Of a stretch of 64,000 bases of DNA, positions 8,051 to 16,314 are shown one piece after another. The notes under the pieces were generated by a model, which did not search any database, was not told the origin of the DNA, and saw nothing but the letters and a program-made list of their open reading frames with translations. The stretch lies in the NCBI GenBank assembly GCA_029243145.1, contig JAQWSQ010000004.1, positions 1-64,000 of the forward strand, given 5' to 3'. Position 1 is the first letter of the stretch. Every line of letters starts with the position of its first letter. The position numbers and the translations under genes are program-made. Origin of the DNA: Planctomycetaceae bacterium. Its GTDB lineage: Bacteria > Planctomycetota > Planctomycetia > Planctomycetales > Planctomycetaceae.

Positions 8051-8374
8051 TCACCAGCCGAGGCTGATGTTGGTTTCGATGGCGCGTTGCGCTTCGGTTT
8101 GATCAGATCCGGTGTCTCGCATGTAGAGCCTGATCGCGGAGACTTTGTCTCCTTTGGCGCGGTCGAGACATTCGCGAGCGACTTCGTTGGGGCTCATCGG
8201 TTGGTCGATGCCGAGCATTCGTTTCGAGATGACCCAGACATCGCGCGGTCGGCGCGAGACACGAACCACTTCCTCTTCAGGATAGGATTCGTTGGCAAGC
8301 GATTTTGCTTGCTCATCGTCGTCTGCCCAACCAATCATGATGTGAGCGGTCGTCTCAATTTCGTACAGCGCCAT
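8051..8374 (-). CDS. Small conserved-type protein with L7/L12 C-domain-like tail
   Basis: A 107-residue cytoplasmic protein with no signal peptide or membrane segment. The N-terminal half (ALYEIETTAHIMIGWADDD) looks like a small alpha/beta domain. The C-terminal 30 residues (KVSAIRLYMRDTGSDQTEAQ) resemble the helix-turn-helix pattern of the ribosomal protein L7/L12 C-terminal domain, which is also found in non-ribosomal proteins. The ATG at 8374 has a GAGAA-type site upstream. I do not recognise a function. It may be transcribed after tsaB and the M16 protease gene, but 148 bp separates it from tsaB. Confidence 0.7.
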   Translation of the reverse strand: MALYEIETTAHIMIGWADDDEQAKSLANESYPEEEVVRVSRRPRDVWVISKRMLGIDQPMSPNEVARECLDRAKGDKVSAIRLYMRDTGSDQTEAQRAIETNISLGW

Positions 8375-8522
8375 GGTTATTCTCGCTGAGAGTCCATTCT
8401 CGATTTGTCTAAGCGTGCCAGCTTCCTACCGTGCAGCATCTCTCATCTGTTATCGACCGGGGAAATCCGGGTTGATGAGATATCTTAGTACATTTTTAGA
8501 AAACTCGCCATGCTGGCCGATG

Positions 8523-9212
8523 TTAAACCGATTTGGATTGCTTTTGGTCCCACTTCTCTTCGGCGGAACTCTTTCGTAGATATAGGGGTTCCAGCGACCA
8601 ATAGTCGGCCAGGGGGATGTCTTCTCGGACGGAAAGTTCGCAGATTGCCGCGGCGGAGGGATGATGTTTCAAATCTTCCAGAAGGCGTTCTCTGTTCTGG
8701 AGTTGCGACGAATACCGCGTCAATCCGGGACCACTCAGAAATTCGTTGCCTGTCAGGGAATTCTCGAACAATTGGGCCGATTCGATGCGGATATTTCCGA
8801 TTGGCGTCCATTCTGCTGCATCATTTCGTTCAAAATCACCCACGAAAAGATCGCCTCTTTGAGCATCGCCGATAACCGTGACAGCATCAATTGTCGTCGG
8901 AGATTGATGAGCAACGGCCAAAAAAGTGTCGATGCCTTTCACTTCGCAACCCAAAGAGTAAGCCAGCGTCTTAGCGGCCACGACGCCGATCCGCAAACCG
9001 GTGAAACTGCCGGGACCGATACTGACCGCGATGCGACCAATATCGGCAGGCTTGAGGCTGTGTTCTTTCAGGAGCTCATCCAGAACTTGAAAAATTGTGG
9101 TGGCATGTTTTTGGGATTGCGCACCTAACGAACGTTCGAGAGGAGCGCCTTGCCCATTCCAAATCGCGACACTGCCACGACGTGTTGATGTTTCGAGACC
9201 GAGAGACCACAT
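8523..9212 (-). CDS. tsaB: tRNA N6-adenosine threonylcarbamoyltransferase component TsaB
   Basis: TsaB pairs with TsaD in making the t6A37 modification of ANN-decoding tRNAs. The 229-residue product has the ASKHA fold with the N-terminal SLGLETSTRRGSVAIW strand pair. It carries the diagnostic TsaB segment VSIGPGSFTGLRIG, followed by the AKTLAYSLGCEVKGIDTF region. Unlike TsaD it lacks the metal-binding HxxxH. The frame extends to 9266 inside the M16 gene, but ATG 9212 gives the family start and is chosen. It lies 19 bp downstream of the M16 protease gene and is probably cotranscribed with it. tsaD and tsaE are not in the window. Confidence 0.9.
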   Translation of the reverse strand: MWSLGLETSTRRGSVAIWNGQGAPLERSLGAQSQKHATTIFQVLDELLKEHSLKPADIGRIAVSIGPGSFTGLRIGVVAAKTLAYSLGCEVKGIDTFLAVAHQSPTTIDAVTVIGDAQRGDLFVGDFERNDAAEWTPIGNIRIESAQLFENSLTGNEFLSGPGLTRYSSQLQNRERLLEDLKHHPSAAAICELSVREDIPLADYWSLEPLYLRKSSAEEKWDQKQSKSV

Positions 9213-9231
9213 GAGGAGTTCACCGAGTGTC

Positions 9232-11991
9232 TCACTCGGCGGCTTTTTTACCTTTCTTGAAATCACCAGCAGTCACGATGTAGATCGAGTCGAAGTTGAT
9301 ATATTTGGTGAGAGCTTGACGAACCTCTTCCGCAGTCACGGCATCAATCTTCTCTTCGAGGTCGTCGTAATACGCCATACTTCGATCAACGTGTTCTGTT
9401 TTTGCAAGAATCGTAGTGAGATTCTTGTCGCTGCTTCTCGAAACAATCTGCTCTTGCAGATATCCTTGCTGGGCGGCTGCCAATTCTTCTTTGGTGATGC
9501 CGTCCTTGCGAATGCGTTCGACTTCTTCTGCAATTGCAGCAATCACTTTCTCCATGTTATCCGGGTTCGTGATCGCATACAGGTAAAAGAGTGCCCGATC
9601 ATTGGTGGCTTGAGCGTTGAAGCCCGAGCCGACGCCGTACGAGAGACCATCTTTTTGACGCACTCGATCTCCGAGTCGCGATGACAGGGAACCACCACCC
9701 AGGATGAAGTTTCCGATGACGAGTGCCGGATAATCGGGGTGTGAATCACTGATCGGCAAAGTCGTTGCGCCAAAATAAGTGGCATTCGCTTTGTCGGGTG
9801 TTTCGACGACTTCGATGCGACCTTTGATGTCGAGATCGCCCGGTTTCATGATTTCTGTGTAAGCGACATCGGTTTTCCACTCCGAGACGATTGATTCGAT
9901 ACGTAGGACGATCAAATCGGGATCAAAATCGCCCACAATGGAAAGAACTCCGTACATTCCGTTCAACTGTTCCTCGTAGAGTTTGTTGAGACGTTCGGTG
10001 GTCACGGCTTTCACCATGTTCACTTCTTCGTCGAAGCTGGGAACATAGCGAGGATCACCCATTGGAAATGGTGAAGTGATTTGCCCAATTTTTTTCTGGG
10101 CAATTTTGGTGGGATCAGTCGAATTTTGTTCGAGTGTTACGATTTCGGCATTTTTCAGGATGTCGAGTTCTGCTTTTGGGAAAGTCGGTTTACGCAAAAC
10201 TTCTTCCAGAATGTCGAGCACTTTGGGCAGATTTGTTTGTTTACATTCGATGCTGAAAGTTGCTTTACCGGCACTGGCCGATGCCGACAAACTCGCCAAC
10301 TGTTGATCGAGTTGGTCTTTAAGTTCCTGACGTGACAGAGACTCGGTTCCCCGCAACATCATCTTGGGAAGATACTCGGTCTCTTTGGAGTATCCTTGCA
10401 GCGATTCTGCATTGCCGTAATACAGGTCGAGTTTCAGATTGACGACTGCTCCGCGTGTTTTCTTCGGGAGCAAAGCCGCTTCGATACCGGAGGCTAATTT
10501 GACACGGGTCGTGCGTTTTTCAATATTTTGCGGAGAGACATCGAAGGCTTCTCCCAAGGCGACATCTTCGCGCCCTTTGTAATCACCAATCATTTCGGCC
10601 AGGTCGGGAGTCGCCGGAATACTGATTCGGTTTGGTGTTTCCACTGGAATATAAATCCCCGTGGTGCGGTTGTTTTCTTCCAGATAAAGTTTCGCGACTC
10701 GGTTCACGTCCTCAACGGTGACTGCTTCGACGCGGTCGCGGTAGAGGAAATAAAGTCGCCAATCTCCTTGGGCGGCCCACTCCGAAAGTTCGACAGCGAT
10801 GGAACTGCTTTTCGAGGCTGAAAGTTCCCGCTGTTTCAGCAATGATTGTTTGGCGCGCTGGACTTCTTCTTCGGTCACACCGTTTTCTCGGAGTTCTTCG
10901 ATGGCTGTGTACATCGCATCCAGAACGGTTTCCGGTTCGTTTCCTTCGTTCACTTCGACCAACAATCGCAAGATTCCGGGATCGTGTAACGCAAAGACGC
11001 CGCCGTAAACTCCTGCCGCTAACTGTTTCTCGACGAGTGCCTTATACAGTCGCCCGGCTGGTTCAGCCGTCATGATACTTTCCATGACATCGGTGGCCGC
11101 AAAGTCGGGGTGTCCACCACTCGGGATGTGATAGATGGACCCGACGACAGACACTTCGCCGACACGCTTCAAGGTGACGATGCGTTCGCCATCCTGAGCC
11201 GGCTCTTCGGTGTAGGTTTGTGGCAGTTCTCGTTCGGGGGCCGGGATGACTCCAAAATGCTTCCCGATGAGCGAGAGTGCGTTGTCCGTTTCAAATTTTC
11301 CCGCAACAACAATCATTGCATTGTCGGGTTGATAATACTTTTTGTAGAACGCTTTCAGATTTTCGATCGGCACACGTTCGATATCGGCTCGGTTGCCGAT
11401 GGTTGACTGTCCGTAGTTGTGCCACTGAAACGCGGACGACATCATGCGTTGAAACAGAATCGAATAGGGGTTGTTTTCACCGCGTTCAAATTCGTTACGA
11501 ACGACTGTCATCTCGGAGACAAGATCTTCCCCTTTGACGTAGCTGTTGATCATGCGGTCGGCTTCCATTCGAATTGCGAATTCGAGATTTTCGTCGCTCG
11601 CGGGAAGTGTTTCGTAATAATTGGTGCGATCAAGCCAAGTGGTGCCGTTAAAATTGGCTCCCCGCTCGGTCAAAACTTTGGGAATGTTGGGATGGTCGGG
11701 AGTTCCCTTGAAGAGCATGTGTTCGAGCAGGTGAGCCATTCCAGCTTCGCCATATCCTTCGTGCCGACTACCGACAAAGAGTGTCAAATTGACGGTGACT
11801 TTGGAACTGGAAGGGTCAGGAAACAGCAGCACTTTCATGCCGTTTTCGAGTCGGTACTCGCTGATTCCTTCAATGGTCGTCACTTTAGTCATCCCTGACT
11901 CCTCAGCGTTAACACGTAGGGGGTGAACATTCATCGCCAGCAATATGACCGTCGAGACAACAACTCCAGAAATCGTAAGCCGCCGCTTCAT
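9232..11991 (-). CDS. Exported M16-family zinc peptidase (two-domain pitrilysin type)
   Basis: A 919-residue protein with an N-terminal signal or anchor segment (about 8-29). The first M16 domain has the inverted zinc motif HLLEH (residues 87-91), with the downstream Glu in TVVRNEFERGEN completing the site. The second half (about 490-919) repeats the M16 fold without an HxxEH and is the usual non-catalytic partner. The KxDGLSYGVGSGF region that normally shapes the substrate cavity is present. ATG 11991 has AAGGAG seven bases upstream, better than the in-frame ATG at 12015. Periplasmic M16 proteases degrade peptides and small unfolded proteins. It is divergent from the M50 protease gene. Confidence 0.9.
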   Translation of the reverse strand: MKRRLTISGVVVSTVILLAMNVHPLRVNAEESGMTKVTTIEGISEYRLENGMKVLLFPDPSSSKVTVNLTLFVGSRHEGYGEAGMAHLLEHMLFKGTPDHPNIPKVLTERGANFNGTTWLDRTNYYETLPASDENLEFAIRMEADRMINSYVKGEDLVSEMTVVRNEFERGENNPYSILFQRMMSSAFQWHNYGQSTIGNRADIERVPIENLKAFYKKYYQPDNAMIVVAGKFETDNALSLIGKHFGVIPAPERELPQTYTEEPAQDGERIVTLKRVGEVSVVGSIYHIPSGGHPDFAATDVMESIMTAEPAGRLYKALVEKQLAAGVYGGVFALHDPGILRLLVEVNEGNEPETVLDAMYTAIEELRENGVTEEEVQRAKQSLLKQRELSASKSSSIAVELSEWAAQGDWRLYFLYRDRVEAVTVEDVNRVAKLYLEENNRTTGIYIPVETPNRISIPATPDLAEMIGDYKGREDVALGEAFDVSPQNIEKRTTRVKLASGIEAALLPKKTRGAVVNLKLDLYYGNAESLQGYSKETEYLPKMMLRGTESLSRQELKDQLDQQLASLSASASAGKATFSIECKQTNLPKVLDILEEVLRKPTFPKAELDILKNAEIVTLEQNSTDPTKIAQKKIGQITSPFPMGDPRYVPSFDEEVNMVKAVTTERLNKLYEEQLNGMYGVLSIVGDFDPDLIVLRIESIVSEWKTDVAYTEIMKPGDLDIKGRIEVVETPDKANATYFGATTLPISDSHPDYPALVIGNFILGGGSLSSRLGDRVRQKDGLSYGVGSGFNAQATNDRALFYLYAITNPDNMEKVIAAIAEEVERIRKDGITKEELAAAQQGYLQEQIVSRSSDKNLTTILAKTEHVDRSMAYYDDLEEKIDAVTAEEVRQALTKYINFDSIYIVTAGDFKKGKKAAE

Positions 11992-12168
11992 CGTGGACTC
12001 CTTCATTATTTCCAAGGCGAGAACGAATTGTTTTTGAACTCCTTAGCTATTGCTAAATCGTAGCACGCCGGCCCAGCGAAAGAAACACCCTGAGACGTTC
12101 GAGATACTGTTCGTTTCTGGAGTTTTCCGCTATTGTAATCAGGGAAACTCTCTCTAAATTATTTTGTC

Positions 12169-13284
12169 ATGACCGATTCCAACCTCACTCCTGATCCTGC
12201 TGGCGAGAACGATCGTAAGCCTGACGAGAGCGAATTCGATCAATTACACGAGTTGATAGATCAGCTCGATGATCAAATTTCCGAATATCAGGCATCACTG
12301 ACACAGTCAGCTCCGCCGGTCGATCTTCAATCTCCCACCACGGGTTCATCAGGGATCCCTCTTCAAAATTCAATCCCGATGAGCACCGACGACCCACGAG
12401 TCGGCGATGTTCCTCGTTGGAAGTTCCTGCACCTGGCATTGTTTCTGCTGACATTTCTCAGTTGCTTTTACAAAGGGATGGCTTCAGGTAGTCCAGCGAT
12501 CCTAAATCCATTTGCGTTCCCTCTAATTCCACATGAAATCTTGATGGAAATGCTGTGGAACGGCTTCCAATATTCGTTTGCCGTGATGCTCATTTTATTC
12601 TCGCACGAGATGGGACATTACTTGCAAGCGAAGCGTTATAAAGTTGCCGCGTCTCCACCGTTTTTCATTCCGATGCCCTTATTACCTTTCGGGACGATGG
12701 GCGCGGTCATTGTGCAGCGGTCGGGATATGCGGATCGTAAAAAACTTTATGACATCGCCATTAGCGGGCCGTTGGCCGGTTTGGTGTTTGCCTTACCCGT
12801 TGCGTGGATGGGCGCTCTGAACTCTGAAGTGGCCTCACGAGCAAAATTAGTGGGTCAGTCGGTCGAGTTTGGTGATCCGTTGGTGATGCAGTGGATGTAC
12901 GAGTTGGTACACGGACCATTAGGGCCAGATCAAGTGATTATGCTCAATCCGCTGTTATTTGCCGGGTGGGTGGGAATCTTTATCACCGCGTTAAACCTGA
13001 TCCCCATCGGACAGCTTGATGGCGGACATATTCTGTATTCCCTGATTGGCCGACGCGCCCATGTCGTGGCTATGCTGCTGGTTTACGGCACACTTGCCTA
13101 CATGGTGGCGACGAGAAACTTTCAATACGCATTGATGCTCGGCCTCATCGTACTGATGGGCCCCCGTCATCCTCCTACCGCGAATGACAACATTGAACTC
13201 GGGTGGTTCCGAGTGGTTCTGGGTTGGTTGACGTTGGCATTTATTGTGATTGGATTCACGCCCGTGCCAATGGTCATTCCCTAA
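12169..13284 (+). CDS. Site-2 protease family (M50) intramembrane metalloprotease
   Basis: 371 residues. The first 85 or so are acidic and polar, followed by about seven hydrophobic segments. The zinc site is HEMGH (about residue 145), with the second motif LIPIGQLDGGHI (about 280). The stretch ASPPFFIPMPLLPFGTMGAV after HExxH resembles the EGY/plastid-type S2P subgroup. S2P enzymes cut transmembrane segments, often to release transcription factors or anti-sigma factors. The long acidic N-terminus may be a cytoplasmic regulatory tail (inference). ATG 12169 lacks a strong Shine-Dalgarno site. It is divergent from the M16 protease gene with 177 bp between. Confidence 0.88.
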   Translation: MTDSNLTPDPAGENDRKPDESEFDQLHELIDQLDDQISEYQASLTQSAPPVDLQSPTTGSSGIPLQNSIPMSTDDPRVGDVPRWKFLHLALFLLTFLSCFYKGMASGSPAILNPFAFPLIPHEILMEMLWNGFQYSFAVMLILFSHEMGHYLQAKRYKVAASPPFFIPMPLLPFGTMGAVIVQRSGYADRKKLYDIAISGPLAGLVFALPVAWMGALNSEVASRAKLVGQSVEFGDPLVMQWMYELVHGPLGPDQVIMLNPLLFAGWVGIFITALNLIPIGQLDGGHILYSLIGRRAHVVAMLLVYGTLAYMVATRNFQYALMLGLIVLMGPRHPPTANDNIELGWFRVVLGWLTLAFIVIGFTPVPMVIP

Positions 13285-13317
13285 AGAGATGGGTTATAAA
13301 GGCCCGATTTTGCGATT

Positions 13318-14214
13318 TTAGGTGAGCTGAGTCTCGGCCAGATTTTGCTCTGCGGTGCGGAGTCCCAAAGTTTCGATGACCTTCAAGACAGCCGGGTATT
13401 GTGCGCGAATGTGTTTTCGTAGCGAGTCTCGGGCAGGAGCGGCTTCCCCGCGGATCAGGTTTTCCAGAATTTCGCGGTGATGTGCTGCCATCTCTCCTTC
13501 GACGTCTCCCCCCAGAGCGGCGTAGTCAAAGAGGGGCTGATAGAAGGATCCGTATCGCTTGAAGAACTCCTGAATGTAACGGTTGTCGGCTAAGCCAATG
13601 AAGTATTCATGGAGATTGTTGTCGATTTGCGGGCGGTTCCGATCATCGGGCTGATTGCCATCAAGAATGGATTGCAGACGCGATTGTTGCAAATGAGGGA
13701 GTGCCAGTTCCAACGCCTTGAGTTCGAGTGTTTCCCGAATATCGAGAAAGTCTCGTAAGTCGTCGTCGGTCAGTTCTTTGACTCGCCAGCCACGTCTGGG
13801 TTCATGAATCAGGAATCCACTGCCGGCCAGTTGGCTGAAGACCTGTCGCAGAACTGTTCGACCTACGCCATATTTTTCGGTGAGAACTTCTTCACGGAGA
13901 AAATCTTCAGAACCTCGCAAACTTTCATAAAGCACATGTTGCGTAAGCACGTTTTCCCAGTCGATGGGTTTGGGAGGTTCGCCCAGTTCTTGTTCAGTGC
14001 TTTCCCCCACACGCTGTGGATTCACGATGAGGCGGCGGTTTTCTCCTTTGAGAATGAGACCGTCCTCATGCAATAAGCCAATGGCTTCGCGCACTGGTGT
14101 CAGACTGACCTCATATTCGCTTGCCAAAGCGGCGAGCTTCAGTTTTCTAGGTAAGTTATTACCAATTCGGATTCGACGTTCCAAATCGCTACGGATGTAA
14201 TCCGTAATGGTCAT
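13318..14214 (-). CDS. GntR/FadR-type regulator with two winged-helix domains
   Basis: 298 residues, divergent from the hydroxyproline catabolic genes and so probably their regulator. Residues 1-66 form a GntR winged helix (LAALASEYEVSLTPVREAIG, then LLHEDGLI). Residues about 85-152 form a second one (EEVLTEKYGVGRTVLRQVFS, then GSGFLIHEPRRGWRV). Residues about 157-285 are an FCD ligand-binding helical domain (DFLDIRETLELKALELA, later HEYF and HHREIL metal/ligand-type His residues). Normal FadR-subfamily members are about 230-250 residues with one winged helix, so the extra domain is unusual. The likely effector is hydroxyproline or a pathway intermediate (inference). Confidence 0.85.
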   Translation of the reverse strand: MTITDYIRSDLERRIRIGNNLPRKLKLAALASEYEVSLTPVREAIGLLHEDGLILKGENRRLIVNPQRVGESTEQELGEPPKPIDWENVLTQHVLYESLRGSEDFLREEVLTEKYGVGRTVLRQVFSQLAGSGFLIHEPRRGWRVKELTDDDLRDFLDIRETLELKALELALPHLQQSRLQSILDGNQPDDRNRPQIDNNLHEYFIGLADNRYIQEFFKRYGSFYQPLFDYAALGGDVEGEMAAHHREILENLIRGEAAPARDSLRKHIRAQYPAVLKVIETLGLRTAEQNLAETQLT

Positions 14215-14421
14215 CTGTTATTCTTTCAGTCATGAAACTCTGTACAATGATATTCTTTCTCAGGGGATAAAGACTACCAAGTCTGTAAGGTATTCTCATT
14301 AATTTCATATAACGTGCAATGTAAACTATGGACCTCCGATTGGGATTCCGGTAATGTGGTGGCTCTATATTCAATAACGAAGTGAGTTTTCAGAACGCCG
14401 CCGACAAAAGGGACAGTGATT
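14215..14421. promoter_or_regulatory. Divergent control region of the hydroxyproline cluster
   Basis: This 207-bp space separates the GntR-type gene from the deaminase gene and must contain both promoters. A small palindrome AGACT-ACCA-AGTCT lies at 14271-14284 and is a candidate operator half, though it is short. The sequence is distinctly A/T-rich compared with the flanking genes. No convincing -35/-10 pair was identified. Confidence 0.4.
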
Positions 14422-15327
14422 ATGAAGGTTGATTGGACAGGAGTTTATCCCGCAGCAGTCACACACTTCCATCAGGACGAATCGCTCGATTTACCTGCAA
14501 CGATGGCTCATCTCGAAAAGATGATCGATGCCGGTATTCACGGCGTCATCATGTTGGGAACTGTCGGAGAAAACTGTTCGCTCAGTTACGACGAAAAGCT
14601 CCTCGTTCTCAAAGCGACCGTCGAACATGTGAATGGCCGAATCCCGGTTTTGACGGGAGTTGCCGAGTGTAGCACCAAATTGGCGTGTCGCTTCGCGGCA
14701 GATTCTCAAGCCGCGGGCGTCGATGGCATGATGGTTTTGCCGGCGATGGTTTATAAATCCGATCCTCGGGAAACCATCACTCACTTCCGCTCGGTGGCCA
14801 GTTCCTCTGATTTACCGATTATGTGTTACAACAACCCGGTCTCGTATGGCGTTGATATCACCCCCGAAATGTTCGCCGATATGGCCGATGAAGAAAAGTT
14901 TGTCGCCATCAAGGAATCTTCCGAAAACCCACGACGTATCACCGATCTTCGCAACGCTTGCGGTGATCGCTATACCCTTTTGTGTGGTGTTGACGATCTG
15001 GTCATGGAGTCATTTATTCTGGGAGCCGAAGGTTGGGTTTCGGGGTTGGTCAATGCGTTCCCCCATGAGAATCGATTGCTTTGGGATTTGTTGCAAGCGG
15101 ACGAATTTCAGCAAGCTCGCGAAGTCTACCAGTGGTACACTCCGCTGCTTCACTTAGACACACATGTCAAATTGGTGCAGTATATTAAGCTGGCCGTTGC
15201 CGAGTGTGGTTATGGATCAGAACTGACACGCGCACCTCGATTGCCCTTGGAAGGTGCCGAGCGGGATCAGATTCTCAGTATCATCCGTCAAGGAATTGAA
15301 GCTCGCCCGGCGCTCTCCGTCTCCTAG
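14422..15327 (+). CDS. Dihydrodipicolinate synthase-family lyase, probable pyrroline-4-hydroxy-2-carboxylate deaminase
   Basis: A DapA-fold TIM barrel of 301 residues. The Schiff-base lysine is Lys164 in VAIKESS, the conserved Tyr is Tyr136 in MCYNNP, and the GTVGENCSLS segment (46-55) binds the substrate carboxylate. On sequence alone this could be any DapA-family aldolase or deaminase. The next two genes (hydroxyproline epimerase and a D-amino-acid dehydrogenase) make it the enzyme that converts Delta1-pyrroline-4-hydroxy-2-carboxylate to alpha-ketoglutarate semialdehyde with loss of ammonia (LhpC type). The frame opens at GTG 14416, but ATG 14422 with AAGGGAC upstream is preferred. Confidence 0.82.
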   Translation: MKVDWTGVYPAAVTHFHQDESLDLPATMAHLEKMIDAGIHGVIMLGTVGENCSLSYDEKLLVLKATVEHVNGRIPVLTGVAECSTKLACRFAADSQAAGVDGMMVLPAMVYKSDPRETITHFRSVASSSDLPIMCYNNPVSYGVDITPEMFADMADEEKFVAIKESSENPRRITDLRNACGDRYTLLCGVDDLVMESFILGAEGWVSGLVNAFPHENRLLWDLLQADEFQQAREVYQWYTPLLHLDTHVKLVQYIKLAVAECGYGSELTRAPRLPLEGAERDQILSIIRQGIEARPALSVS

Positions 15328-15369
15328 AATAAGGAGGTCAAGATTTCCGCATTTGCAGGAAAGAATTCC

Positions 15370-16314
15370 GTGGTGAATCAAATTCAGGTTATCGATTCGC
15401 ATACAGCTGGCGAGCCGACACGTACAGTCATCGCTGGCGGTCCCGATTTGGGGACTGGTTCGTTAACCGAACGTCGAGAGATTTTCCGCGACCGATTTGA
15501 CGATTTCCGTTCGTGTGTGATCAACGAGCCACGAGGTTCTGACGTGCTGGTTGGGGCGATTCTCACTGAGTCAACCGATGATAATTGCGTGGCGGGAGTG
15601 ATCTTCTTCAATAATGTCGGCGTTTTACATATGTGCGGTCACGGCACCATTGGAGTGGCCGAAACACTCGCACATCTCGGGCGTATTGAGGTCGGTACAC
15701 ATCTTCTGGAAACTTCCGTTGGGCCGGTGGCGTTTGAGTATCACGGCGAGAATCGAGTCACGATTGAAAACGTTCCGTGTTATCGATCTCAGAAAAGCGT
15801 TAAACTGGAAGTCCCCGATGTCGGTACTGTGACGGGAGACATCGCGTGGGGCGGGAACTGGTTTTTTCTGGTGAGCGATCACGGCGAAACATTATCGCTC
15901 GATAATACCGACCGGCTTACGGAAGTCAGTTGGAAGATTCGACATGCCTTGGAGACCCATCAGATCACCGGTGAAGATGGGGGTGAGATCGACCACATCG
16001 AATTGTTTGGTCCACCGCAGACAGCGGAAGGAAACAGTCGCAGTTTTGTGCTGTGTCCTGGAGGGGCTTACGACCGGTCTCCGTGTGGGACCGGTACGAG
16101 TGCTAAAGTCGCCTGTTTAGCCGCTGATGGAAAACTGTTGCCCGGTGAAATCTGGCGACAGGAAAGCATCATCGGCAGTATTTTTGAAGCCAGTTATACG
16201 CAATCAGATCAGAATCGAGTGGTCCCGAAAATCACGGGTTCTGCGTACGTGACTGCCGAAGCGACCTTGATTGCCGACCCAAAGGATCCCTTTCAAGCAG
16301 GGATCCGAAGATGA
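15370..16314 (+). CDS. 4-hydroxyproline 2-epimerase (proline racemase family)
   Basis: 314 residues of the proline racemase fold. Both catalytic cysteines are present: Cys89 in HMCGHGTIG and Cys239 in RSPCGTGTS. That pair marks a racemase or epimerase; trans-3-hydroxyproline dehydratases lack the first Cys. It would convert trans-4-hydroxy-L-proline to cis-4-hydroxy-D-proline, as judged from its neighbours. The start is GTG 15370 (a second GTG follows directly), with AGGAAAG about ten bases upstream. It sits 42 bp after the deaminase gene and its stop overlaps the next ATG by four bases, so the three genes form an operon. Confidence 0.88.
   Translation: MVNQIQVIDSHTAGEPTRTVIAGGPDLGTGSLTERREIFRDRFDDFRSCVINEPRGSDVLVGAILTESTDDNCVAGVIFFNNVGVLHMCGHGTIGVAETLAHLGRIEVGTHLLETSVGPVAFEYHGENRVTIENVPCYRSQKSVKLEVPDVGTVTGDIAWGGNWFFLVSDHGETLSLDNTDRLTEVSWKIRHALETHQITGEDGGEIDHIELFGPPQTAEGNSRSFVLCPGGAYDRSPCGTGTSAKVACLAADGKLLPGEIWRQESIIGSIFEASYTQSDQNRVVPKITGSAYVTAEATLIADPKDPFQAGIRR

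Noticed and set aside
10076-11898. Several plus-strand frames inside the M16 protease gene
   Set aside because: All lie antisense to a gene with clear family motifs over its whole length.
14422-15327. Calling this gene dapA (4-hydroxy-tetrahydrodipicolinate synthase)
   Set aside because: It is in an operon with a hydroxyproline epimerase and D-amino-acid dehydrogenase, with no lysine-pathway gene nearby.
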